A stretch of 18,830 bases of DNA from RGIG8748 sp045532255 (GTDB lineage Bacteria > Bacillota > Clostridia > UMGS1810): the NCBI GenBank assembly GCA_045532255.1, contig JAZSFO010000021.1:1-18830 (forward strand), in the 5' to 3' direction. Positions 7,575 to 15,090 of this stretch are shown piece by piece (the stretch's first letter is position 1; every line of letters begins with the position of its first letter). Under the pieces are notes generated by a model, which was not told the DNA's origin, did no database searches, and saw only the letters and a list, made by a program, of their open reading frames with translations. The position numbers were made by a program, and so were the translations under genes.

Positions 7575-7612
7575 AAAACGCCTCCTGTGGATTAAACCAT
7601 AGGAGGTGTTTT
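7575..7612. terminator. Bidirectional intrinsic terminator between convergent genes
   Basis: AAAACGCCTCCTGTGG pairs with CCATAGGAGGTGTTTT over a 6-nt loop (16 pairs, two G-T). Four T's follow on the plus strand and seven T's on the minus strand. It would stop transcription from the Dabb gene and from the convergent small gene and sbcDC. Confidence 0.9.
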
Positions 7613-7614
7613 AC

Positions 7615-7851
7615 TTATAAATTATGCTGTTCCTTCCATTCTTCTGCTTTACTTGCTGACATTCTTGTGATTGCCTCTCCCTTGTACTGCGACTCGGGAC
7701 CGCCGTTTGTGTAAAGAAAAAACTTACCGCCCTCGGTAACATAAAGGCTTTCTTCATATCCGTCAGCGTCCCCGAACTGTCCGTGTGAATAACGGGCAAC
7801 AAGCTGTGAAGCATCCGTATCATATTCTACCTTGCATATTATCTTTTTCAA
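7615..7851 (-). CDS. Small uncharacterised protein (78 aa) with a TTG start
   Basis: The protein begins MKKIICKVEYDTDASQLVARY and continues with EESLYVTEGGKFFLYTNGGPES. The pattern of a K-I-I-x-x-x-x-Y-D-T start, then E-x-L-Y-x-T-x-x-G-x-x-F-L-Y-x-x-G-G-x-x-S-x-Y, resembles a group of short Firmicutes proteins of unknown function. I chose the TTG at 7851 because AGGAGG lies 9 nt before it. The frame is open to an ATG at 7914, but that start lacks a ribosome binding site and lies in the sbcC stop region. It is 59 bp after sbcC on the same strand and ends at the bidirectional terminator. A TATAAT in the gap may be a separate promoter. Confidence 0.75.
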   Translation of the reverse strand: MKKIICKVEYDTDASQLVARYSHGQFGDADGYEESLYVTEGGKFFLYTNGGPESQYKGEAITRMSASKAEEWKEQHNL

Positions 7852-7910
7852 AACATTACGCCTCCTCGTCAAAAATATACTATAATTATATGTTATCTGA
7901 GGCGATATAT

Positions 7911-10619
7911 TCATATAATGTCAGCGTGTGCAAATCCTGATTTATCTTTTGTAACCGTAATTTTTTTGTCAATTCTGTCTTTAAGCAGATTTACATGGGA
8001 TATTATTCCAACAAGTCTGTTTGTCTCTGCAAGGCTTGAGAGAGCACTTATTGCCTGAGACAAAGAATCCTCGTCAAGCGAACCGAAGCCCTCGTCAACA
8101 AACATAGTATCGAGCTTTATCCCGCCTGCACTTGACTGTATCTCATCAGAAAGCCCGAGTGCAAGCGACAGCGATGCCTTGAATGACTCACCGCCCGAAA
8201 GCGTCCTTACACTTCTTTCTGTTCCGTTGTAGTGGTCTGTTACATCAAGCTCAAGACCGCTTTGACTGCGGTTGTTTTCTGCCGTTTTGCGTCTCTTAAG
8301 CTCATATTGTCCGCCTGTCATTACAAGAAATCTTACATTGGCACGGCTTAATATTCTGTCAAAGAAGGTCATTTGAATATATGTTTCGAGCATGATTTTT
8401 TCTTTTCCCGAAAGAGTGCCGTTGGCAGTATCGGAAAGTGCCTTAATCCAAGACCATCTTTCCTCAGTTTCTTTGATTTGGGTGTACTTTTGTCTTATTC
8501 CCGAAAGAGCGGATATGTTGGCCGTCTGCCTTGCATGAACTGTCTTTTGCTTTTCGATAAGGCAAAAACGCTCTTTATCCAGCTCCGTCTGCATATCCTC
8601 AAGAGCCTTTATATCAATATCCTCTCTGTATTTAAGAAGTTTCTTGTTTTCTTCAATTCTGGCGCTTATTTCCGTCTTGGTTTTCTCATTATTATCAAAG
8701 GATAGCTTTGCAAAGTTATATGCATTTTCAAGATTTGTTTTTTCGTTAATCAGTTTTTCTCTTTCACTCACAGCATCCTGCCTTGTTTTATAAGGAAGTT
8801 TTTCGGAAAGCTCTTTTATAACCTTACCAAGCGTATCCGATACAGCCTTATTTTTGGAAACTGTATCGGCACATAAGGCTATTTCATCATCTATTTGACC
8901 AAGTTTTTCCTTTTCCTTGGGGATTAGTTTAGAAAGCTCTTGCCTTCTTTCTTCTGCCTTTGTAACCCTTAAAAGCTCGGTGTTTACAAAGCTGATTTTC
9001 GACTCTGTATCGGCTATTGCATCATCGAGGGTGCTCTCCCCGGCAAGTGAGGAAAGTGTTTTTTGGCACACTATTTCCTTTTCGTCAAATGCACCCTTTA
9101 GCTGTCCTGCCCTTATGCTTGCCGTCTCTTCCTCTCTCTGTGCAATCTGCATCTGTCTTTCTGCTTCTTCAAGCTCTTCTGCACTGGGTGAGTTTGCGGA
9201 TTTCTTAGCCAAATCGGGATGCTCTGTTGAACCGCAAACAGGACACGGAACACCGTCTGTAAGATATTCTGCAAGTATTCCTGCCTGCTCATCAAGATAT
9301 GCTTTGTTAAGATAAGCATAATTTTCCCTTTTCTCACGGCAAAGAGAAGACTTATTTATATAATCCCTCTGTGCTGTCTCAAGGCTCTTTTTTAGCTCGT
9401 CTTTTTCTTTTAGCATTACAGACAAATTGTCAAGAGCCGTCTTTTTGGATTCAAGCTCCTTATATTGTGCCTCAAGCCTTGCCTTATCCAAGCCGATATT
9501 TTCTAATTTTTTTATCTCATCTTCCATTTGCTCAATTTGAGAAGCACATATGTTTCTGTACTCCTGCTTTTCGGAAAGTATTTCTTCTGATTCTTGGATT
9601 TTATCCTCTGTATTCTTAAGCTCTTTTATCTTTTTTTCAAGCTCGTCATAATCGGAAAGCTGTGCATCTATCTCTGCTGTTTTTCGTCCTATTGCATCGG
9701 TTTTGTCCTTTGTACCATCAAGAAGTTCAAGCTCTTTTTTTAGCTTTTCGCCATGTTTCTTAGCTTCACTGAGTTCAGTTTCTGCTATGCTCAGCGATTT
9801 CTCTGCGGTCATAAGGGTACGAGCCTTTGCAAGAGATGTTGTTATATTCTGTATTTTGCTGTCGGTTATGGTTATTTCCTCTGCCAATTTATCTTTGGTA
9901 AGTTCATCATTTTTAATAATATTTTGCAAAAACAAAATAACCTCGCCTGCGGGAAGCTCACTTACATCATCATCTGTGACAATGGAATTGATATACTGTG
10001 CTATACCGAGAGAAAGTCTGTCGTATTCTCTCGAAAGCTCCAGAGACTTAGCTTTAAGTCTTTCTCCCAGAGTGTGATAATTCCTCGTTTTAAACAGCTT
10101 TTGAAAAATACTCTTTCTTTCTTCCGTACCTGCAAGCAAGAGCCTCAGAAAATCGCCCTGTGCTATCATGGCAATCTGCGAAAACTGATTGCGGTCGACT
10201 CCTATCAAATCAATGACGGCGGAATTCACCTCTTTGAGTCCTGATATCACTCTGCCGTCGGGCATATGAAGTTCGGCATTGGACCTCTCTACAGTAAAGC
10301 CCTCTCCCCTGCTCTTGGGACGGCGGTATTCGGGGTTTCTTTTTATATAATATTCCTTACCTGCATATTCAAAGCAAAGCTCAACCTCGGTGGGTGTGCT
10401 GTCCTTTGCATATTTTGAACGAAGCATATTTGCTTCTCTGTTATCTCCGCTTGCCTCACCGAACAGGGCAAATGTTATTGCATCAAATATAGTTGTTTTT
10501 CCTGCACCTGTCTCGCCTGATATAAGATACAGACCGCTTGTACCAAGAGAGTCCATGTCAAGCTCGCATCTTTCTGCATACGGTCCGAATGCGGTCATTA
10601 CAAGTTTAAGAGGTCTCAT
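7911..10619 (-). CDS. sbcC: Exonuclease SbcCD subunit C (Rad50-like ATPase)
   Basis: 902 residues. The N-terminal half of the ABC ATPase has the Walker A motif GETGAGKTT at residues 35-43. Two long coiled-coil arms flank a zinc hook CPVC near residue 459, almost exactly mid-protein. The C-terminal half carries the signature LSGGES near 805 and Walker B FVDEGFGSLD near 837. With SbcD it forms the complex that opens and degrades DNA hairpins, palindromes and protein-blocked ends. The ATG at 10619 overlaps the sbcD stop (ATGA) with GGGAGG upstream. A start five codons earlier would overlap sbcD further and lacks the family N-terminus MRPLKLVMTAFGPY. Confidence 0.97.
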   Translation of the reverse strand: MRPLKLVMTAFGPYAERCELDMDSLGTSGLYLISGETGAGKTTIFDAITFALFGEASGDNREANMLRSKYAKDSTPTEVELCFEYAGKEYYIKRNPEYRRPKSRGEGFTVERSNAELHMPDGRVISGLKEVNSAVIDLIGVDRNQFSQIAMIAQGDFLRLLLAGTEERKSIFQKLFKTRNYHTLGERLKAKSLELSREYDRLSLGIAQYINSIVTDDDVSELPAGEVILFLQNIIKNDELTKDKLAEEITITDSKIQNITTSLAKARTLMTAEKSLSIAETELSEAKKHGEKLKKELELLDGTKDKTDAIGRKTAEIDAQLSDYDELEKKIKELKNTEDKIQESEEILSEKQEYRNICASQIEQMEDEIKKLENIGLDKARLEAQYKELESKKTALDNLSVMLKEKDELKKSLETAQRDYINKSSLCREKRENYAYLNKAYLDEQAGILAEYLTDGVPCPVCGSTEHPDLAKKSANSPSAEELEEAERQMQIAQREEETASIRAGQLKGAFDEKEIVCQKTLSSLAGESTLDDAIADTESKISFVNTELLRVTKAEERRQELSKLIPKEKEKLGQIDDEIALCADTVSKNKAVSDTLGKVIKELSEKLPYKTRQDAVSEREKLINEKTNLENAYNFAKLSFDNNEKTKTEISARIEENKKLLKYREDIDIKALEDMQTELDKERFCLIEKQKTVHARQTANISALSGIRQKYTQIKETEERWSWIKALSDTANGTLSGKEKIMLETYIQMTFFDRILSRANVRFLVMTGGQYELKRRKTAENNRSQSGLELDVTDHYNGTERSVRTLSGGESFKASLSLALGLSDEIQSSAGGIKLDTMFVDEGFGSLDEDSLSQAISALSSLAETNRLVGIISHVNLLKDRIDKKITVTKDKSGFAHADII

Positions 10620-11755
10620 ACTTCTCCCTCCCATATGTCCGATATGATGTTTTGTGCAAACTCCCTTTGAACATCGCTCATAGGCCTATTGTTCTGAATT
10701 TCATAGAAATCCAGAAAGTGCTCAAGGGGTGTTTTTTTCTCCGTGTAATCGGAAGCATCAATCAAATTGTTGTTTCGTGTTCGTGTATTGTCATAGTCTA
10801 GCTTCATAAGATTTTTGTACACCGAGCGAAGCTTGCCTATTGCATCGGGGATGTCTTCCTCGTCGGTAAGTATTATATGAATATAATCGTCTGTATATGA
10901 TGTACCCTTATAAAAATCAGCCGACATTATCTCCTCATAAGTACCCTTAATTTCTGCCATGTCATGCATGGGCTTAAGGAGGATTTCTTTTACATTGAGG
11001 GTGCCTTTCTCCTCAATGCTTACAAGTGTAACACTCTTTTTGTCCCTTGCTTCCGAAAAGGAATACTTAAGCGGAGTTCCGCAGTATCTTACCTTATTGG
11101 ATTTGCAGTTCTGTGCCCTGTGAATGTGCCCGAGTGCCGTATAATCGAAGCTATCAAAAACCGACACATCAACATTATCTGTACCTCCGACAGATATTTC
11201 CTCGGACTCCGTTCTGTCTGCACCCGTGACAAACTGATGTGTAATAAGTATATTTCTCTCGTTGGGGTTTATTTGCATTTGCTCTACAGCTACTCTTACG
11301 GCATCTGTATAGGTCGCAATATCCTCGTTTTCAAAAAAAGGTCTTACGCTCTGCGGTTTAACAAAGGGAAGCATCCATATGTTTATTTTGCCGTATTCGT
11401 CCTTAAGTACAGTCGGGGTAACACTTCCGTTATATACAGGCGACATATGAATTCCGCTTGATGTCATAAGTCTTCCGCCAAAGGATATTCTTTCTGGCGA
11501 ATCGTGGTTTCCGCTTATTACAAATACATTTTCCGTCTCCTTTGAGAGCGAAACCAAAAAATCGTCAAAAAGCTGCAGAGCCTCTGCTGACGGAACAGTT
11601 TTGTCATATACATCTCCTGCTATTACAACACAATCAGGCTTTTCTGCCTTGATTATGTCTGTAATCTGACTCAGTATATGTCTTTGGTCAGGGAGCATGG
11701 AATATTCATGTGCTCTCTTGCCTATATGAAGATCGGACAAATGTATAAGTTTCAC
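10616..11755 (-). CDS. sbcD: Exonuclease SbcCD subunit D (Mre11-like nuclease)
   Basis: 379 residues. The calcineurin-like phosphoesterase motifs are all present in order: LSDLHIG (residues 6-12), IAGDVYDK, ISGNHDSPERI, ITHQFV and ALGHIHRAQ, which together hold the two metal ions of the nuclease site. A C-terminal domain binds SbcC. The start is a GTG at 11755 with AGGAGA upstream, giving MKLIHLSDLHIGK. It overlaps sbcC by four bases, so the two subunits are coupled in translation. It is transcribed away from cotJA from a strong promoter. Confidence 0.97.
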   Translation of the reverse strand: MKLIHLSDLHIGKRAHEYSMLPDQRHILSQITDIIKAEKPDCVVIAGDVYDKTVPSAEALQLFDDFLVSLSKETENVFVISGNHDSPERISFGGRLMTSSGIHMSPVYNGSVTPTVLKDEYGKINIWMLPFVKPQSVRPFFENEDIATYTDAVRVAVEQMQINPNERNILITHQFVTGADRTESEEISVGGTDNVDVSVFDSFDYTALGHIHRAQNCKSNKVRYCGTPLKYSFSEARDKKSVTLVSIEEKGTLNVKEILLKPMHDMAEIKGTYEEIMSADFYKGTSYTDDYIHIILTDEEDIPDAIGKLRSVYKNLMKLDYDNTRTRNNNLIDASDYTEKKTPLEHFLDFYEIQNNRPMSDVQREFAQNIISDIWEGEV

Positions 11756-11787
11756 CTTGAGTTCTCCTTTTTATTTTCGATATATTT

Positions 11788-11816
11788 ATAATATCATTAT
11801 TAAAAAATGTTGTCAA
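11788..11816 (-). promoter_or_regulatory. Sigma-A promoter of sbcDC
   Basis: Minus-strand TTGACA (11811-11816), 17 bp, TATTAT (11788-11793), located 33 bp before the sbcD GTG. The -35 is a perfect consensus and the -10 matches at five of six positions. Confidence 0.8.
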
Positions 11817-11841
11817 CAAAATAGCTATTGCAAAAAATCTG

Positions 11842-11870
11842 TAACCTAATTATTATGACGGTCATACAAT
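11842..11870 (+). promoter_or_regulatory. Sigma-E-like (mother-cell sporulation) promoter of the cotJ operon
   Basis: CATACAAT at 11863-11870 matches the sigma-E -10 consensus exactly. A weaker -35 (TAACCTA at 11842-11848) lies 14 bp upstream. It is 30 bp before the cotJA ATG. In Bacillus subtilis the cotJ operon is a sigma-E operon, which supports the assignment. Confidence 0.7.
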
Positions 11871-11900
11871 GATTATGAACAAATATTTGGAGGTGTAACA

Positions 11901-12080
11901 ATGGACAAAATTTTCTGCAGCGAAAATCCCAAATTAGGATATGTGTATGTTCCTTATCAACGCTTTGAAAATCTTTACTCAGAGAGCGAAGCGTTAAAAA
12001 ACGGTACACTGTTTAAGGACTTGAATATTCCCTTCGAGTCATATTCTTCCAATCCAATTATGAACCCTTTTAAGGAGTGA
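11901..12080 (+). CDS. cotJA: Spore coat associated protein CotJA
   Basis: 59 residues. The core GYVYVPYQRFENLYSESEAL and GTLFKDLNIPF are the conserved CotJA segments (YVPYQ, the L-Y-x-x-x-x-A-L-x-x-G-T-L-F run and the L-x-I-P-F end). CotJA is a small coat protein made in the mother cell that associates with CotJC. GGAGG lies before the ATG. It is the first gene of cotJABC, and its last codons (AAGGAG) provide the ribosome binding site for cotJB, so the two are likely coupled. Confidence 0.92.
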   Translation: MDKIFCSENPKLGYVYVPYQRFENLYSESEALKNGTLFKDLNIPFESYSSNPIMNPFKE

Positions 12081-12087
12081 AAATTAA

Positions 12088-12546
12088 ATGATTTATCCCC
12101 AAAACCCCTTCTGTCCGTTTAGCAGTGGTGAATGCAACAGACCGGGCGGAAATAACGGTAACAATAATAATGGTAATATGAATAACGGTAACACGGGTGG
12201 CGGTAACGCAGGTAATGGCAACATGGGTGGCGGTAACGCAGGTAACGGCAACATGGGTGGCGGCAACATGGGCAATGGCAACATGGGTAATGACAACTCC
12301 AACATGAACCAGAATGATATGCTCCGAAGAATAATGGAGCTTGAGTTTGCCGCAACCGATCTCAATCTCTATCTTGACAACCATCCCGATGATAGAGAAG
12401 CTCTGGAAATGTTTACAAAGCTTTGTGCAATGCTTAAGAGTCTCGAGCATGACTATTCAAGGAGATTTGAGCCGCTTACTGCGGGAGAATCAAGCAATCA
12501 GACACCGTTCCAGTGGGTACAAACCGCTTGGCCCTGGAAGGCATAG
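12088..12546 (+). CDS. cotJB: Spore coat protein CotJB with a Gly/Asn-rich N-terminal extension
   Basis: 152 residues against about 85-90 for usual CotJB. The C-terminal half (from LRRIMELEFAATDLNLYLD, with HPDDREALE and the terminal FQWVQTAWPWK) is a clear, complete CotJB. Residues 20-75 are an inserted low-complexity tract of Gly, Asn and Met built from 10-residue units such as GGNAGNGNMG. The N-terminus still has the usual NPFCPF-like start. A Gly/Asn-rich tract in a spore surface protein may be disordered or assemble; this is inference. It lies 7 bp after cotJA and 13 bp before cotJC. Confidence 0.9.
   Translation: MIYPQNPFCPFSSGECNRPGGNNGNNNNGNMNNGNTGGGNAGNGNMGGGNAGNGNMGGGNMGNGNMGNDNSNMNQNDMLRRIMELEFAATDLNLYLDNHPDDREALEMFTKLCAMLKSLEHDYSRRFEPLTAGESSNQTPFQWVQTAWPWKA
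12196..12285 (+). repeat. Three 30-bp tandem repeats inside cotJB
   Basis: Units at 12196-12225, 12226-12255 and 12256-12285 each encode ten residues of the type GGNAGNGNMG. The first two differ by a single base and the third is more diverged. Shorter GGTAAYGGY-type repeats flank them. Such arrays change length by slippage. Confidence 0.8.
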
Positions 12547-12559
12547 GAGGTAAAAATAT

Positions 12560-12841
12560 ATGTGGAAATATGAAAAAAAGCTTTTGTATCCTGTCAGGGT
12601 CAGAAACAAAAATCCCCGTCTTGCACAAATCATACTGAGTCAGTACGGCGGTCCTGACGGTGAGCTTGCGGCATCTCTCAGATATCTCAGTCAGCGTTTT
12701 GCTATGCCCACAGTGCAAACGCAGGGACTTCTTAACGACATCGGTCTATGCGTGATGATTTTGCTCCTTTATGCAAAGATAGGCAAAGCCTACTGTTTTC
12801 AGTATGCTATGCCCTTTTCTTTATACCACTTCAAGACTTAA
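12560..12841 (+). pseudogene. cotJC: cotJC (manganese-catalase-like coat protein), interrupted after codon 62
   Basis: The ATG has an AGGAGG site and starts MWKYEKKLLYPVRV, the canonical CotJC N-terminus. Family identity continues through QYGGPDGELAASLRYLSQRF to GLLNDIG at residue 62 (12745). A normal CotJC (about 190 residues) goes on with T-E-E-x-A-H-L-E, the second metal-ligand helix. Here the frame turns into unrelated LCVMILLLYAK and stops at 12839-12841 (93 codons). Only the first metal-ligand Glu (in GELAA) remains, so the product cannot be an active catalase. The break coincides with the end of a recombinase-bearing element, so cotJC is interrupted by insertion and not simply decayed. 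If the element excises precisely the gene could be restored; its 3' part is not in this window. Confidence 0.88.
12735..12755. other. Predicted attachment-site junction between cotJC and the element
   Basis: CotJC coding identity ends at ACATCGGT (to 12745) and foreign sequence starts at 12746. Large serine recombinases exchange DNA at a short core, usually two bases within a 40-50-bp site, so the crossover should lie within a few bases of ATCGGT. The exact core cannot be fixed without the other junction or an uninterrupted relative. Confidence 0.55.
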
Positions 12842-14491
12842 AATCTCTGTCCTATATGTATCTAACTTGCCTGTTGACTTATATGCAACCCTAAAATTGA
12901 AAGGGATGTCTTTAAGCCTTACCACAACAGTATGACCTTCATAAACCGTTATGCTCTGCGTAACTGTACCCAACAGTCCATCCAAATCTTCACTATCTAA
13001 CTGCAACACTCTGTCAATTTCCTTGATAATACTATCCATCCTATCTTGCTGACGTTGTTTAGTGTTAGCAAGTTCTTTAATTTCTTCTAATTTTATCTGT
13101 AAATCTGCAATCTCTGTTTCAATTTGAGCATTCTTTTTCTTAAAATCTTCTTTTGAGATTTCTTCTGCTAATCTAACATCAAGCAATTTCATTTTTTTCT
13201 GCTCTAATCTGTCAATTTTACCTTGAATATCATCTGTTGTCTTTACCTTTTCTTCAAGATTGAGTTGTGAAATCTCTTTTACAATCTCTGCCTTGAGTTC
13301 ATCCTTGTTGTCAACCAATACATTAAGTATATAAAGAACAATATTCTTCATACTCCTATCACTTGCCCACTCTGACATAGAACATTCTACTTCACGAAAA
13401 GCGTGTGGTTTGATATGGTTCATACAATTCCACGCCCTTGATTGTCCTGCACTTGTTTTCTTTATTTTGTTAACAAAGCGCTCACCACATACCCCACAGA
13501 AAATCTTTCCAGACGCCCAATATCGATTGCTATGTTTAGATTTCTGTTCTGCCGTTGTAGTACGGCGTTGCAACTCTTTTTGTGTTGCATTCCACATATC
13601 CCTTGATATAATTGCTATATCTGGATGGTGGTCTCTTAAATATATCTTTTCTTCTGCACCACGATTGTATCTCTTTTTGTGGTCTAAAAAGTTCTTTGTA
13701 TATGTCTTCTTTTGACAGAGGTCTCCCACGTACTTCTCGTTGCGCAACACTCTTAATATTTGAGTGTTTGACCAATCATTTTTGTACTTTGCTCTGCCAT
13801 CTGGGTCATAAGGTTTTATGCCTTCTTCTTTTAGCTCTCTTGCAATAATGTGAGTACCCTTGCCCTCTATAAGATACTTATGAAATATCTTCTTGACAAT
13901 TTCAGCCTCATCTTCAACAAGATATAACTTACCCTCTTTAACTTTATATCCCAGCAAATTACGTCCAAAGACAACACCTTGCTCCATTCGCCTTGCTTGA
14001 CCCCATTTAACACGTTCAGAGGTTTTTCTGCTCTCTTCTTGTGCTAATGCGGAAATCATTGCAAGTTTGAATTCATAGTCAGGGTTTCGAGTATCGATAC
14101 CATCAAGCACAAACACCATATCTACATTATGCCCTTTAAATAAACGAGTATAATGTATCGCATCTTCTATATTCCTTGCAAATCTTGAAACTTCCTTTGT
14201 AATAACAAGGTCTAATTTACCTGCAAGCACATCTTCAACCATATCATTAAACCCATCACGCTTTATAGTATTTGTGCCTGTTATTCCTTCATCAGAATAA
14301 ATCTTAACTAACTCCAAATCATTTTGTTTTTGAATATAATCAGCGAAATATTGCACTTGTGATTCAAAACTATTTACTTGGTCGTCCTTATCAGTGCTAA
14401 CCCTTGCATATGCACCTGTGCGTAACACCCTAACTGCATTATCACTCATAACATTGACAGGAAGAACTGTCATTATAGAATTATTGCTCAT
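12821..14491 (-). CDS. Large serine recombinase (element integrase/excisionase)
   Basis: 556 residues, normal for the family. The resolvase catalytic domain (about 25-170) has the nucleophile Ser32 in YARVSTDKDDQ, TKEVSRFARN in place of the usual K-x-D-R-x-x-R-x, and ALAQEESRKTSERVKWG ending in helix E. The recombinase domain follows (about 185-300, GYKVKEGKLYLVEDEAEIV), then a zinc ribbon near 330-372 (CGVCGERF and WNCMNH with a later Cys) and a coiled-coil arm near 400-490. Such enzymes (phiC31 Int, TnpX, SpoIVCA) integrate alone and excise with a directionality factor. The gene sits 76 bp from the cotJC junction. Its start overlaps the upstream 61-aa gene (ATGA), with AAGGGGG as ribosome binding site. 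Confidence 0.95.
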   Translation of the reverse strand: MSNNSIMTVLPVNVMSDNAVRVLRTGAYARVSTDKDDQVNSFESQVQYFADYIQKQNDLELVKIYSDEGITGTNTIKRDGFNDMVEDVLAGKLDLVITKEVSRFARNIEDAIHYTRLFKGHNVDMVFVLDGIDTRNPDYEFKLAMISALAQEESRKTSERVKWGQARRMEQGVVFGRNLLGYKVKEGKLYLVEDEAEIVKKIFHKYLIEGKGTHIIARELKEEGIKPYDPDGRAKYKNDWSNTQILRVLRNEKYVGDLCQKKTYTKNFLDHKKRYNRGAEEKIYLRDHHPDIAIISRDMWNATQKELQRRTTTAEQKSKHSNRYWASGKIFCGVCGERFVNKIKKTSAGQSRAWNCMNHIKPHAFREVECSMSEWASDRSMKNIVLYILNVLVDNKDELKAEIVKEISQLNLEEKVKTTDDIQGKIDRLEQKKMKLLDVRLAEEISKEDFKKKNAQIETEIADLQIKLEEIKELANTKQRQQDRMDSIIKEIDRVLQLDSEDLDGLLGTVTQSITVYEGHTVVVRLKDIPFNFRVAYKSTGKLDTYRTEILSLEVV

Positions 14492-14673
14492 AATGACATT
14501 CCCCCTTTATCTTCTGTATTTTCACTCTTAATTAATCTACTATACAATCTATAACTATCTTTAATACGCTCACTTAATTTGAGTGATTCTTCAAGACACT
14601 TTGCTGATAGATTGCTAACATCTAATTTACTTACATTACCATTACCAAAAAATAAATTTTCTAAATTTCTCAT
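14488..14673 (-). CDS. Small uncharacterised protein (61 aa) coupled to the large recombinase
   Basis: I do not recognise the family. The protein is hydrophilic with a predicted helix (AKCLEESLKLSERIKDSYRL) and no membrane segment. It has an AGGT ribosome binding site, starts at the ATG at 14673 and ends overlapping the recombinase start by four bases, so the two products are made together. It is the first gene of the unit read from the promoter at 14728-14756. A small protein tied this closely to an integrase could be its directionality factor or another partner, but only position suggests this. Confidence 0.7.
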   Translation of the reverse strand: MRNLENLFFGNGNVSKLDVSNLSAKCLEESLKLSERIKDSYRLYSRLIKSENTEDKGGMSL

Positions 14674-14713
14674 TTTCTTTTACCTCACTTAACTATTTTT
14701 CTAATGTATTTGT

Positions 14714-14756
14714 GGAGTGGTCACTGTATTATAACGCAACCACTCCGATATCTCAG
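14714..14756 (-). promoter_or_regulatory. Promoter with operator-like inverted repeat for the 61-aa/recombinase operon
   Basis: On the minus strand CTGAGA (14751-14756), 17 bp, TATAAT (14728-14733) forms a good sigma-A promoter 55 bp before the 61-aa gene. A perfect 8-bp inverted repeat, GGAGTGGT (14739-14746) and ACCACTCC (14714-14721), brackets the -10 box with its arms in the spacer and near +1. That is the geometry of a repressor site, though none of the encoded proteins can be assigned to it. Confidence 0.6.
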
Positions 14757-14759
14757 CCC

Positions 14760-14978
14760 CTAATTTAAAAATTTAGGCGCTTTTTCTAATAATAATCTTA
14801 ACTCTCTATCTGTAATAAGAGATTTTTTATTTAAATCCTTATAAATAGAAACTTTAAGACTATAATTTAAGTTCTCTTTCTCTTTATCTGAAAGAACAAC
14901 ATTAACTTTATTTCCCATAGGCATAACACCACCAATAGATGTATATGCGTTATAAGGTTGTCTTAATGCACTACCCAT
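14760..14978 (-). CDS. Small protein (72 aa) with a SHOCT-like C-terminus
   Basis: The N-terminal half (SIGGVMPMGNKVNVVLSDKE) is unrecognised. The C-terminal half, SIYKDLNKKSLITDRELRLL, resembles the short SHOCT-type helical motif (x-Y-x-x-L-x-x-K-x-L-I-T-x-x-E-L-x-x-L-L) common at the ends of small Firmicutes mobile-element proteins. The ATG at 14978 has a very strong AAGGGGGGG site. It ends immediately before the promoter of the 61-aa/recombinase unit. Its function is unknown; a role in controlling the recombinase is possible from position alone. Confidence 0.7.
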   Translation of the reverse strand: MGSALRQPYNAYTSIGGVMPMGNKVNVVLSDKEKENLNYSLKVSIYKDLNKKSLITDRELRLLLEKAPKFLN

Positions 14979-15090
14979 TTTAAGTACCCCCCCTTACGAA
15001 TTGATACTTAATTTAAGGTAACTGTGTGCATTTTAGTCAGTTTTGCTCTCATCAGTAATTTTTTTTAGATTTTAGTTAATTTTTTAAAAT

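Noticed and set aside
8373..10244. Several plus-strand frames opposite sbcC
   Set aside because: They are antisense to an intact sbcC with all its motifs and lack start signals or recognisable domains.
12196..12285. CRISPR-like array
   Set aside because: The repeats are contiguous coding repeats inside cotJB without spacers; no cas genes are in the window.
12070..12450. Minus-strand repetitive frames (His/Thr/Val-rich and Pro/Leu-rich) opposite cotJB
   Set aside because: They are reverse readings of the Gly/Asn repeat in cotJB, without start signals.
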